NCBI GenBank assembly: GCA_003021755.1
Contig: PXQZ01000112.1
Span: 681 to 13,211 of the forward strand
Origin: Halobacteriales archaeon QH_8_67_36
Lineage (GTDB): Archaea; Halobacteriota; Halobacteria; Halobacteriales; Haloarculaceae
DNA: 12,531 nucleotides
Direction of reading: 5' to 3'
The notes under the pieces are model-generated. The model did no database searches, was not told where the DNA came from, and was given only the letters and a program-made list of their open reading frames with translations. Of the stretch, positions 6,897 to 12,531 are shown in pieces; position 1 is the stretch's first letter, and every line of letters begins with the position of its first letter. Made by a program: the position numbers and the translations under genes.

Positions 6897-7499
6897 ATGG
6901 GCTCCCGCCTGGTCGCCGTGTGGACTATCTACCGCCGCTGGCTACGCCTCTATCTGCCCGTCGCCGCGCTGGTACTGGGCGCGAGCACCGCCGTCGGCTT
7001 CCTGCTGGGCAGCGCCGTGCCGATAGACTCGCTTCCCACTGCCGAGGGAAGCGCCAGCAGTCCCTTTCCGGCGCTGACGACCGTCGACCTCGCCGTGAAC
7101 AACCTCGTCGCGATGGTCGCGCTGTCACTGGGGGCCGTCTCGCTGGGGCTGGTCACCCTCTTCGGACTCGTCCTCAACGGCCTGCTCGTCGGTGCCGTCG
7201 TCGGCATCGCCGTCCAGCAGGTCGACCCGCTCGTCGTCGCTTTGCTCATCCTCCCCCACGGCGTGCTGGAGATTCCGGCGCTGCTCGTCGCCTCGACCGT
7301 CGGGCTGCGGTTCGCCCGGCTCACAGTCCGGTACATCCGCGGGCTGGAGGAGACACTCGTCACCCGCCGGGACCTCCGGGAAGCGGGGTGGCTCATGGCG
7401 TTCTCGGCCGTCCTGATACTGGTCGCCGCCTACATCGAGGCCAACGTCACGCTGGTGCTGGCCGAACGCGTGGCCGGTGGGGAACTCGTCGTCGGATGA
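6897..7499 (+). CDS. SpoIIM-family (DUF95) multispanning membrane protein
   Basis: A 200-residue integral membrane protein. Hydrophobic segments lie at about 19-40, 68-86, 86-106, 111-140 and 165-187. The diagnostic motif LPHGVLEIPALLVASTVGLR (119-138) is the SpoIIM/DUF95 core, preceded by the paired-asparagine helix DLAVNNLVAMVALSLG (64-79) and LFGLVLNGLLVGAVVG (88-103). SpoIIM itself acts in Bacillus septum remodelling. Archaeal members occur widely without sporulation and their role is unknown. The frame stays open upstream to 6810, but residues from there (CEFLTRRSF..) look untranslated, and the ATG at 6897 gives a normal Met-Gly-Ser N-terminus before the first helix. The gene stands alone. 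Confidence 0.88.
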   Translation: MGSRLVAVWTIYRRWLRLYLPVAALVLGASTAVGFLLGSAVPIDSLPTAEGSASSPFPALTTVDLAVNNLVAMVALSLGAVSLGLVTLFGLVLNGLLVGAVVGIAVQQVDPLVVALLILPHGVLEIPALLVASTVGLRFARLTVRYIRGLEETLVTRRDLREAGWLMAFSAVLILVAAYIEANVTLVLAERVAGGELVVG

Positions 7500-7826
7500 G
7501 ACGGTGGTATTGACTCGGTAGAAAGCCCCCATGTTCTCGGCTTTGGTTCGCGGGCCGTAGGCTCGCTCGCCGAGACGAGTGACCGTCTCCCTCGCGACCC
7601 GCGCCTTGCTGCACGCTTCGTCACGCACGTCAACAGGGTTCGCCCGGAACACGGTTCCTTTCAGTCCCACCCATACCGGCTGGGCAACTGGCTACTGGCG
7701 GAACTTTCCGTTCGTCTTTAGCGCAATAGTTGAATTTTCACTGATAGGATTGAAGTGTTATTGATAGTTAGGTAGATAGATACGTCGTGATGGATGGCGA
7801 TCGACGAACCTTCGAAGACGTGTTAA
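7500..7826. other. Intergenic stretch with a dispersed-repeat-like segment and an AT-rich tail; no gene
   Basis: No credible coding frame is seen between the SpoIIM-family stop and the end of the opposing gene. GAGACG (7572-7577) and CGTCTC (7584-7589) form a small hairpin. The segment 7657-7691 (CCTTTCAGTCCCACCCATAC then CGGCTGGGCAACTGG) is close to 1554-1588. Such TTCAGTCCCACC motifs recur between genes in haloarchaea as far as I recall, though I cannot check copy number. From about 7705 to 7790 the DNA becomes AT-rich with short GATAG/TAGATAGATA runs. Confidence 0.5.
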
Positions 7827-8429
7827 TCAGCTAATGAATTCGTTGTCGCGCCAGTTGACGCCCTCTTCCTCGTCCTCGTCGGCGGGGTCCTCGACGACGT
7901 TGATGGACGCGGGGTGTTCCTCCCCGTCCACGATGCGGGCGGCTTCCAGTTCCCCGTCGACGGCGGCGATGGCCGTCAGCGTGCCCTTCTCCGCGACCTT
8001 CGCGACCTCACAGAGGACCTCGAACATCGCGTACTGCAGCGCCGTGTTCTGGAGCACGGTCTCACGGTCGCCCTTGAAGCAGGCGTACTCGACGAGTTCG
8101 GATTCGATCTCTTCCTCCTCCTCTTCGAGGGTTCCCCACTGCGGGCCGCCGCCGGTTGACCCGGTCGAGGCGGCGCCGGGTGGCCCCATCTCCTCGGGGT
8201 CCTCCTCGTAGACGCGGTTCTCGGTGACGCTGGCTTTCAGCTGTGCTGTCGGCGTGTACTTGCTCATGCTGTCGTCTTTCGCGACGGCACTGACGATGAG
8301 CGTGTTGTTCCGACGGGTGATGTCTACGTCAGCGATTTCGGGTGGAAGGTTCGGGTCCTCGAAGAAATCGTATGCGTCTTCCAGTGGCAGTTCGAGCGTC
8401 GAGTGAAGTCTGTATACGCGGCTGGTCAT
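7827..8429 (-). CDS. Conserved haloarchaeal protein of unknown function (possibly DUF7110)
   Basis: A 200-residue acidic, soluble protein with no signal or membrane segment. The N-terminal half (1-75) starts MTSRVYRLHSTLELPLEDAY, with FFEDPNLPPEIADVDITRRN and a strand-rich pattern up to TAQLKASVTENRVYEEDPEE. A Gly/Ser/Pro linker follows (about 82-97), then a glutamate run (100-107). The C-terminal half contains YACFKGDRETVLQNTALQYA, MFEVLCEVAKVAEKGTL and TAIAAVDGELEAARIVDGEE. The last part resembles a small helix-plus-strand domain. The tail is Asp/Glu-rich and ends NWRDNEFIS. I believe this is a haloarchaea-wide family, but I do not know its function and the DUF number is from memory. The start ATG 8429-8427 is supported by the conserved opening. 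No operon partner: the ferredoxin gene, on the same strand, ends 291 nt upstream. Confidence 0.8.
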   Translation of the reverse strand: MTSRVYRLHSTLELPLEDAYDFFEDPNLPPEIADVDITRRNNTLIVSAVAKDDSMSKYTPTAQLKASVTENRVYEEDPEEMGPPGAASTGSTGGGPQWGTLEEEEEEIESELVEYACFKGDRETVLQNTALQYAMFEVLCEVAKVAEKGTLTAIAAVDGELEAARIVDGEEHPASINVVEDPADEDEEEGVNWRDNEFIS

Positions 8430-8495
8430 GGTTGGGAGAGTGTGTCAAGTCGTCGACGGCCGTCCGCTGACGTTAATGGCAGCGTATACTATGAA

Positions 8496-8576
8496 CCACG
8501 GACTTATATGATCTGCCCTTCTATTCTATCAATCGGACATAATGTGTATCGTATTCTCATGCAGATGAGGCCGTGG
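8496..8576. repeat. Nested inverted repeat in AT-rich DNA upstream of the unknown-function gene
   Basis: CCACGG (8496-8501) faces CCGTGG (8571-8576), and inside it ATCTGC (8511-8516) faces GCAGAT (8561-8566). The interior 8517-8560 is unusually AT-rich (TTCTATTCTATC, CATAATGTG). The element lies about 65-150 nt upstream of the gene starting at 8429, so it may be an upstream regulatory region or a mini-element. The promoter probably lies between it and the gene (CATTAACG at 8471-8478 on the minus strand). Confidence 0.4.
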
Positions 8577-8720
8577 CAGACGGTGACCTGAGACCGGGCG
8601 CTTACCCTCACACTGTCGGTCGATTTCTGCGGATTCTGACGCCACCCGATGTCTCTCCGCTCACGGCTCGCTTCACTCACCGTTCGGAATACGGGGATGC
8701 TCGCGCCACGAGAACCCTCG

Positions 8721-9038
8721 CTAGTCGTCCGCCGCGGCCGCGTCCGCGTCGCCCCCGATGCTTGGCGGGTACTCGCCGCGGTCCAGTTCCAGGTCCGACG
8801 CGGGCCGGGCCATACAGGTGAGCGCGTAGTTCTCCCGCTCCTGCTCGGTGAGCCCCCGGGCCGCCGGCTGGACGACCTCGCCCGAGAGGATCTCGGCCGA
8901 ACAGGCCAGACACATCCCCACGCGACAGGAGTACTCCTGTGCGATACCCTCCTCGATACAGCGCGAGAGGATGGTCTCCTTCCCGGAGACCGTTATCTGC
9001 TCGCCGGTCCCGACGAAGGAGACGGTGTAGTCGGTCAT
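8721..9038 (-). CDS. 2Fe-2S ferredoxin (plant-type)
   Basis: A 105-residue electron carrier with the plant-type cluster motif. Cys38, Cys43 and Cys46 lie in YSCRVGMCLACSAEI, and Cys75 is in YALTCMARPASDLEL, so all four ligands are present. The N-terminal strands (MTDYTVSFVGTGEQITVSGK) and the helix ILSRCIEEGIAQ are standard. It lacks the long acidic N-terminal insertion of the main halophilic 2Fe-2S ferredoxin (about 128 residues), so it is likely an additional ferredoxin with its own partner. Cys27 is an extra cysteine away from the cluster motif. The tail GGDADAAAADD is acidic and low-complexity. No reductase or oxidoreductase gene adjoins it. Start ATG 9038-9036 has a clear TATA box 33-38 nt upstream. 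Confidence 0.94.
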   Translation of the reverse strand: MTDYTVSFVGTGEQITVSGKETILSRCIEEGIAQEYSCRVGMCLACSAEILSGEVVQPAARGLTEQERENYALTCMARPASDLELDRGEYPPSIGGDADAAAADD

Positions 9039-9070
9039 ACCCTCGGGTTTGCCGCCCCCCGTCTAAACTC

Positions 9071-9076
9071 TTTATA
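9071..9076 (-). promoter_or_regulatory. TATA box (box A) of the ferredoxin gene
   Basis: On the minus strand CCTATAAAGAG (core TATAAA at 9076-9071) is the best match to an archaeal TATA box in the window. It lies 33-38 nt before the ATG at 9038. It predicts a transcript start near 9045-9050 and a leader of only about 10 nt. Confidence 0.65.
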
Positions 9077-9138
9077 GGCGGAGCAGACGCAACATCGCGC
9101 CGTCCACGGCGGGATACGCGTCGTCTCCGGAAAACAAT

Positions 9139-9171
9139 CACCGTTCGCCGTACGGTGTGAGATTTCACACC
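9139..9171. promoter_or_regulatory. Two overlapping, mutually exclusive hairpins
   Basis: CACCGT (9139-9144) can pair with ACGGTG (9152-9157). GGTGTGA (9154-9160) can pair with TCACACC (9165-9171) across a 4-nt loop. The two stems share bases 9154-9157 and cannot form together, the layout of an attenuator-like switch or of overlapping operator sites. They lie about 100 nt upstream of the ferredoxin start and at the edge of the structured region to the right. Pairing is seen; function is inferred. Confidence 0.4.
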
Positions 9172-9194
9172 CGGAGTTTTACTTGGCGGGCGAG

Positions 9195-9208
9195 TGTTCG
9201 TACGAACA
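9195..9208. promoter_or_regulatory. 14-nt perfect palindrome, possible operator
   Basis: TGTTCGTACGAACA reads the same on both strands. Uninterrupted 14-nt palindromes are rare by chance and are typical of dimeric regulator or restriction-type binding sites. It lies just after GTTTTACTT (9176-9184), which could be a box A for a rightward transcript starting near here. No regulator is identified. Confidence 0.45.
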
Positions 9209-9238
9209 AGGATCGACATGGAGTAGAGCGATTCTCGT

Positions 9239-9640
9239 CAGTCCTGCGATGACGGCCTGCCCGCCCCAAGCGATCGGACAGGACTCGAAACCAGTCGGGT
9301 GAAACGGTTGGTTCCGCCAGTGAACCGATGCGGTACCTGACTGCTGTACACGTCGCAAAGTAACTCCGAGTCCGCTTGAACCCTGCCGGACTCCCTGTGG
9401 CAAACAACACTGGGGGTCCGTATATGACGGAAGATAGGAGTCCCGGGAGCTCGACACTCCGAGCAGTCCCACCCGCTCAGACCACGAGCATCCCCCGGAC
9501 CCCCACCGTCTGGATGCTCGGCGGGTCTGTCAGACCTACAGTCCTCACTGCTGAGCAAACCGAAGTTTACGACGTACGCGAACTGCTACGAAAGGCGCGT
9601 TGGGCCTTTCGGCACGACGAGACGGCGAAGCCGTCTCGAA
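9239..9640. other. Gene-free, inverted-repeat-dense region; candidate structured RNA or mobile-element remnant
   Basis: No reading frame here has haloarchaeal character; the open frames are basic and Ser/Arg-rich. Perfect inverted repeats: AGTCCTG/CAGGACT (9240-9246, 9279-9285); GGTTC/GAACC (9310-9314, 9322-9326); GAGTCCG/CGGACTC (9368-9374, 9387-9393); CGAGCATCC/GGATGCTCG (9485-9493, 9512-9520), continued by CAGACC/GGTCTG (9478-9483, 9524-9529); CGAAAGGC/GCCTTTCG (9589-9596, 9604-9611); CGAGACGGC/GCCGTCTCG (9618-9626, 9630-9638, loop GAA). I found no SRP RNA, RNase P RNA or tRNA signatures on either strand. Strand and function are unknown. From 9640 to 9786 I see nothing definite apart from the upstream region of deoxyhypusine synthase. 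Confidence 0.5.
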
Positions 9641-9786
9641 CCACTTCGATTCGCTTGACTCAGGATTCCGCCGCGTTCACACGCAGGATGATGCCAAGCC
9701 GCTGTGCTGAACGGTCCGCTGTGCTCTCCGGGTCGCGGCGCGACGAACCACGCCGTTGAAGCCTACGCGCCGTCCACGGGGGACCA

Positions 9787-10791
9787 ATGAGCGACCATGA
9801 CGACCGGGAGACGTTCCGTCACGACCCCATCGGCCACGCCGAAGCGCGGGCGGGGATGACCGTCGAAGAACTGGCCGACAGCTACGGACAGGCCGGCATC
9901 GGCGCCGCCGACCTCCACGAGGCCGTCGACGTCTACGCCGAGATGCTGGACGATGACGTAACCACGTTCGTCGGCCTGGCCGGCGCGATGGTGCCCACGG
10001 GGATGCGCGCCATCGTCTCCGAACTCATCCGGGACGGCCACGTCGACGTGCTCGTCACGACCGGCGCGAACTGCACCCACGACACCATCGAGGCCATCGG
10101 CGGCAAACACCACCACGGCGAAGTCACTGCCGAGGGCAACACCGAGCGCGAACACGACGAGAACCTCCGGGACGAAGGCGTCGACCGCATCTACAACGTC
10201 TACCTCCCACAGGAACATTTCGCGCTGTTCGAGTCCCACCTCCGCGAGGAGGTCTTTACCGTCCTCGAAGACGAGGGCGCGGTCTCCATTCGGCGCATGA
10301 CCGAGGAACTCGGCCGTGCCAACAGCGAGGTCAACGAGCGCGACGACGTAGCCGAGGACGCCGGGGTGCTGGCCGCGGCCTACGAGAACGACGTGCCGGT
10401 GTACTGCCCCGCCTTCCAGGACTCCGTGCTGGGCCTGCAGGCGTGGATGTACTCCCAGACGAGCGACTTCACGGTGGACGCGCTGGCGGACATGACCTCG
10501 ATCACGGACATCGCCTACGAGGCCGACAGCGCCGGCGCGCTGGTCGTCGGCGGCGGCGTCCCCAAGAACTACGTCCTCCAGACGATGCTCGTCTCGCCCG
10601 ACGCCTACGACTACGCCGTTCAGTTGACGATGGACCCCGTGAACACTGGCGGGCTCTCGGGAGCGACGCTGGACGAGGCCCGGTCGTGGGGGAAACTGGA
10701 GAAGGACGCCCGCAACGTCTCCGTCTACGCCGACGCCACGATTACGCTGCCGCTGGTCGTCGCCGCCGCCCGCGAACGCATCGGCGAGTGA
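9787..10791 (+). CDS. dys: Deoxyhypusine synthase
   Basis: Transfers the aminobutyl group of spermidine to one lysine of translation factor aIF5A, with NAD; first step of hypusine formation; cytoplasmic tetramer in known enzymes. At 334 residues it has the usual archaeal length. Seen: FVGLAGAMVPTGMRAIVSEL (59-78), VDVLVTTGANCTHDTIEAIG (87-106), VPVYCPAFQDSVLGLQAW (200-217), GALVVGGGVPKNYVLQTMLV (251-270), and near the C-terminus SGATLDEARSWGKL. K303 of the last is the lysine that forms the enzyme-imine intermediate. In this archaeal branch the His-rich GGKHHHGE (106-113) follows the NAD-contact loop. Start ATG 9787 gives the normal acidic N-terminus. The gene stands alone; aIF5A is not in the window. 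It is expected to be essential. Confidence 0.95.
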   Translation: MSDHDDRETFRHDPIGHAEARAGMTVEELADSYGQAGIGAADLHEAVDVYAEMLDDDVTTFVGLAGAMVPTGMRAIVSELIRDGHVDVLVTTGANCTHDTIEAIGGKHHHGEVTAEGNTEREHDENLRDEGVDRIYNVYLPQEHFALFESHLREEVFTVLEDEGAVSIRRMTEELGRANSEVNERDDVAEDAGVLAAAYENDVPVYCPAFQDSVLGLQAWMYSQTSDFTVDALADMTSITDIAYEADSAGALVVGGGVPKNYVLQTMLVSPDAYDYAVQLTMDPVNTGGLSGATLDEARSWGKLEKDARNVSVYADATITLPLVVAAARERIGE

Positions 10792-10897
10792 GGACAACGG
10801 CGTGGACGTCCTGATACCCCCGAGACTGCGGTTTCGCGCCGGAGCCTGCGGACCGGTCCACCGGTGTCCCTGACGAGCAACGACTCGGACGACGAGC

Positions 10898-11488
10898 TCA
10901 GCTGTCCACCGGACAGCCGTTTATCTCGCCGCCGCGCATCCCGTCGGCCAGCCAGTAAATGGAGAGCGTGAGGACCACCAGCGCTCCCAGCGCGAACTCC
11001 AGCCCGTCAAGCGGGAGAACGAGCAGCGACGTGGAGACGCCGACGAGCGAGAGCAGCCCCAGCAACACCGCTGAGCCACAGGCCGCACAGCCGGCCCCCA
11101 GCGTTCCGAGGACGACGCCCGCCGCGCCGGCCCCGCCCTGCTGGAGGTCCAGCCCGTGCTCACGGAAGTGGTAGGTCGCCATCGCGACGTCGACACCGGT
11201 CAGTGTGGCGACAGCCACCAGCAGGACCCCCTGCGTGGCGCTGAAGTTGGTCCCGACGAACGGGTACAGCTCAGCGAGGACGAGTAGCCGGCTGTCGAGC
11301 GGCAGCGAACCGCCGACGACCAGCCCCGACACGAGGGGCACGTTCAGCGAGACGACGAACCCGGTCAGCGCGACGACGGCGGCCACGGCGGCCACGGCGG
11401 CGTAGGTCGGCAGCGTGAGGACCAGCCTCGCCGTCCGGCCCATCAGCCGCCAGTCGGGTCCCCGCGTCGGGAGCCTCGGACCCCGCAT
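10898..11488 (-). CDS. Multispanning membrane protein with an intramembrane CxxC, partner of the DsbA-like lipoprotein
   Basis: 196 residues, mostly hydrophobic. Likely membrane segments are 22-48, 53-79 (part), 86-106, 119-158 (one or two) and 163-182. The striking motif is LGAGCAACGSAVLLGLLSLV (130-149): Cys134 and Cys137 form a CAAC inside a Gly-rich membrane helix. A lone Cys192 lies near the C-terminus (NGCPVDS). The ATG at 11488-11486 follows the TAG stop of the DsbA-like gene with no gap (TAGATG), so the two are almost certainly co-translated. A later Met16 (MGRTARL) is an alternative start. Known membrane redox partners (DsbB, VKOR, CcdA) have different cysteine patterns, and I cannot assign this to any of them. 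By context it may pass electrons to or from the lipoprotein; that is inference. The last 17 coding bases (10901-10917) hold a perfect hairpin, GCTGTCC/GGACAGC. Confidence 0.82.
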   Translation of the reverse strand: MRGPRLPTRGPDWRLMGRTARLVLTLPTYAAVAAVAAVVALTGFVVSLNVPLVSGLVVGGSLPLDSRLLVLAELYPFVGTNFSATQGVLLVAVATLTGVDVAMATYHFREHGLDLQQGGAGAAGVVLGTLGAGCAACGSAVLLGLLSLVGVSTSLLVLPLDGLEFALGALVVLTLSIYWLADGMRGGEINGCPVDS

Positions 11489-12139
11489 CTACACACCCAG
11501 TGCCTCCGAGACGAGGTCGTAGCTCACGCTCCCGTTGGCCTTCTGGACGAATTCCCCGTCACGGAACAGCAGGACGACGGGCGTCGTCCGTCCCAGTCCC
11601 GCGTCCTCCGCGGCGGAGATGTTCGCCTGCACCGCGTCGTCGTGGACCTCGTTCCGGGCGTCCTCGACCACCGCCGACCCGTCGAGGTCCGTCGACTGGT
11701 TCAGGAACGTCTCCGTCCGGTCGAGCACGTTGTCGGTGTCGAACTGGCTCTGCTCGGTGAAGTAGTGGTCCAGTAGCGCCCAGAACGCGCCGCCGTTGCG
11801 GGCGTAGGTGGCTTCCAGCGCCTGCGTCGCTGGCTTTCCCCACTGGTAGACCACCGGATACGTTCGGAGGACGTACGCTCCTGCCCCCTCGTCGACGATG
11901 TTCGACCGTATCCGTGGCACCGTGTTCTCGTGGAACGCCGCACACCGGCTACAGGAGGGGTCCTCGAACGCCAGCACCACGTGCCCCCCGAGATCTCCCT
12001 GTCGCGGGAGCCCGTCGAGGCCCGCGGCCGCCGGATGCTCCTCGATGGGCTTGCCCGACTCACCCCCGCTCCCGCCACAGCCCGCCAGCGAGCCGACGGT
12101 ACCCGCACCAGCGAGCGCCAGGACGCGTCGTCTGTTCAT
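11489..12139 (-). CDS. DsbA-family thioredoxin-fold lipoprotein, TAT-exported
   Basis: A 216-residue extracytoplasmic thiol oxidoreductase. The N-terminus MNRRRVLALAGAGTVGSLAG then C21 combines a twin-arginine motif (R3-R5) with a lipobox LAGC (18-21), the standard haloarchaeal route for folded, lipid-anchored secreted proteins. A Gly/Ser spacer follows. The thioredoxin strand VVLAFEDPSCSRCAAFHENT (54-73) carries the active site C63-S-R-C66 after Pro61. The helical insertion with QALEATYARNGGAFWALLDH and the cis-proline segment GRTTPVVLLF (P187) complete a DsbA-like fold. It resembles haloarchaeal DsbA or thioredoxin_4 proteins that oxidise or isomerise secreted cysteines. An upstream frame extends to 12187, but only the ATG at 12139 gives the export signal. 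Box A-like GGGCTAAACC lies about 27 nt upstream. First gene of a two-gene unit with the CxxC membrane protein. Confidence 0.92.
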   Translation of the reverse strand: MNRRRVLALAGAGTVGSLAGCGGSGGESGKPIEEHPAAAGLDGLPRQGDLGGHVVLAFEDPSCSRCAAFHENTVPRIRSNIVDEGAGAYVLRTYPVVYQWGKPATQALEATYARNGGAFWALLDHYFTEQSQFDTDNVLDRTETFLNQSTDLDGSAVVEDARNEVHDDAVQANISAAEDAGLGRTTPVVLLFRDGEFVQKANGSVSYDLVSEALGV

Positions 12140-12160
12140 AGCTGACTGGATGGACCACCG

Positions 12161-12170
12161 TGGTTTAGCC
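12161..12170 (-). promoter_or_regulatory. Putative box A of the DsbA-like/membrane protein unit
   Basis: GGGCTAAACC on the minus strand is centred about 27 nt upstream of the ATG at 12139, giving the leaderless spacing seen at other genes here. It also supports 12139 as the true start over the longer upstream frame. Confidence 0.5.
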
Positions 12171-12208
12171 CTTGTTCCAATTCCCACCCGAAAGGGACAA
12201 CCGAACGC

Positions 12209-12269
12209 GGCGGGTATAGCCGCCCGGCCGATGACGAGCCGGTGTTCCGAGCCGGGGTGACTCCCCGGC
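12209..12269. repeat. GC-rich hairpins upstream of the DsbA-like gene
   Basis: GGCGG (12209-12213) faces CCGCC (12220-12224). GCCGGGG (12251-12257) faces CCCCGGC (12263-12269), a perfect 7-bp stem with loop TGACT. They lie 70-130 nt upstream of the DsbA-like start, in the gene-free right end. They could be the terminator of a gene beyond the window or protein-binding sites. Function not known. Confidence 0.4.
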
Positions 12270-12297
12270 GGTGACGAACCCTATGAGTGCCGAGGTC

Positions 12298-12321
12298 TGC
12301 ATCTCTTACATAAGAGATGCA
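12298..12321. repeat. 24-nt near-perfect palindrome, 11-bp arms
   Basis: TGCATCTCTTA (12298-12308) and TAAGAGATGCA (12311-12321) are perfect inverted arms separated by CA. Outside them GAGTGC (12285-12290) also matches GCACTC (12319-12324) in inverted form, an overlapping alternative. The base composition turns AT-rich here. This is the strongest single inverted repeat in the window and could be an operator or the end of a small mobile element. Confidence 0.6.
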
Positions 12322-12404
12322 CTCGTTATTGACGGAACGAATAATTTTGAGTACATTGTAGTAGGTATTATTTCCAAATCCGCGTCTGTCTGCTTTCAGT
12401 AAGG

Positions 12405-12432
12405 AGTTGGTCAATACCAATGTTGACCAACT
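12405..12432. repeat. 10-bp inverted repeat in the AT-rich right end
   Basis: AGTTGGTCAA (12405-12414) and TTGACCAACT (12423-12432) are perfect arms around TACCAATG. Further right, CCTCCGGAGG (12473-12482) is a perfect palindrome inside TGTTCC/GGAACA (12469-12474, 12493-12498). After it comes CATATACTAATTAAG (12497-12511), a possible promoter for a gene beyond the window. No coding frame is credible from 12140 to 12531. Confidence 0.5.
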
Positions 12433-12531
12433 GAACGTCAAAATAACCGCTCCTCAACAGTCTCAGGGTGTTCCTCCGGAGGCGGAGGGCCGGGAACATA
12501 TACTAATTAAGAGAGGAAATTAGAGGTTCTC

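Noticed and set aside
7500..7826. CRISPR array
   Set aside because: There are no regularly spaced direct repeats here or elsewhere in the window; the similarities are single dispersed motifs.
9179..9558. Overlapping minus-strand frames of 81-106 residues
   Set aside because: Three overlapping frames are open over the same bases with no family resemblance I can name. None has a convincing start or promoter. A decayed transposon-related gene cannot be excluded.
9376..9759. 127-residue plus-strand open frame upstream of deoxyhypusine synthase
   Set aside because: The composition is basic and Ser/Thr/Arg-rich, unlike the acidic proteins here. It has no recognisable domain and runs through several perfect hairpins.
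9139..9760. SRP RNA, RNase P RNA or tRNA gene in the long gene-free region
   Set aside because: I looked on both strands for the SRP helix 8 GGAAG/AGCAG elements, RNase P GAGGAAAGTCC and tRNA T-arm/acceptor geometry and did not find them. A covariance-model search would settle it.
12136..12441. 101-residue minus-strand frame at the right end
   Set aside because: It crosses the palindromes and the DsbA-like promoter, has no domain, and its composition does not match the neighbours.

Overview
The window comes from a haloarchaeon (Haloarcula or a relative is my guess; genus not resolvable here). The signs are high GC with C/G-ending codons, strongly acidic proteins, promoter-like A/T boxes about 25-35 nt upstream of start codons with almost no leader, and archaeal or haloarchaeal gene families (deoxyhypusine synthase, plant-type 2Fe-2S ferredoxin, SlyD-type FKBP, twin-arginine lipoprotein). 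It reads as an ordinary chromosomal stretch of mostly single-gene units. Decayed genes and several unexplained inverted-repeat regions lie between them.

Layout. 1-860 (-): 5' half of the methylmalonyl-CoA mutase large subunit, running off the left edge. 1030-1503 (+): FKBP/SlyD prolyl isomerase, divergent from the mutase. 1554-1704: inverted-repeat region. 1784-2279 (-): GNAT acetyltransferase broken by an internal deletion. 2401-4470 (+): AMP-forming acyl-CoA synthetase. 4467-5052 (-): bPH_2 (YdbS-like) membrane protein broken by two frameshifts, its stop codon interlocked with that of the synthetase. 5249-5641 (+): PPOX-fold flavin/F420-type protein. 5641-5719: nested inverted repeat. 5795-6772 (-): CysD/CysH-like PP-loop protein with no cysteine. 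6897-7499 (+): SpoIIM-family membrane protein. 7500-7826: repeat-like intergenic DNA. 7827-8429 (-): conserved haloarchaeal protein of unknown function. 8721-9038 (-): 2Fe-2S ferredoxin. 9039-9786: about 750 nt without a credible gene but dense in perfect inverted repeats. 9787-10791 (+): deoxyhypusine synthase. 12139-10898 (-): two-gene unit of a DsbA-like lipoprotein and a membrane protein with an intramembrane CxxC, joined as TAG-ATG. 12140-12531: intergenic, turning AT-rich, with four or more inverted repeats.

How genes may work together. The mutase (propionyl-/methylmalonyl-CoA route) and the acyl-CoA synthetase could both serve short-chain acyl-CoA metabolism, but they are not in one operon. 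The DsbA-like lipoprotein and its abutting membrane partner are the clearest functional pair, probably an extracytoplasmic thiol-redox module. The other genes look independent.

The most promising undescribed items are the structured intergenic region at 9139-9640 (possible non-coding RNA or mobile-element remnant), the CxxC membrane protein paired with the DsbA-like lipoprotein, and the cysteine-free CysD-like protein. None can be called a new system from sequence alone.
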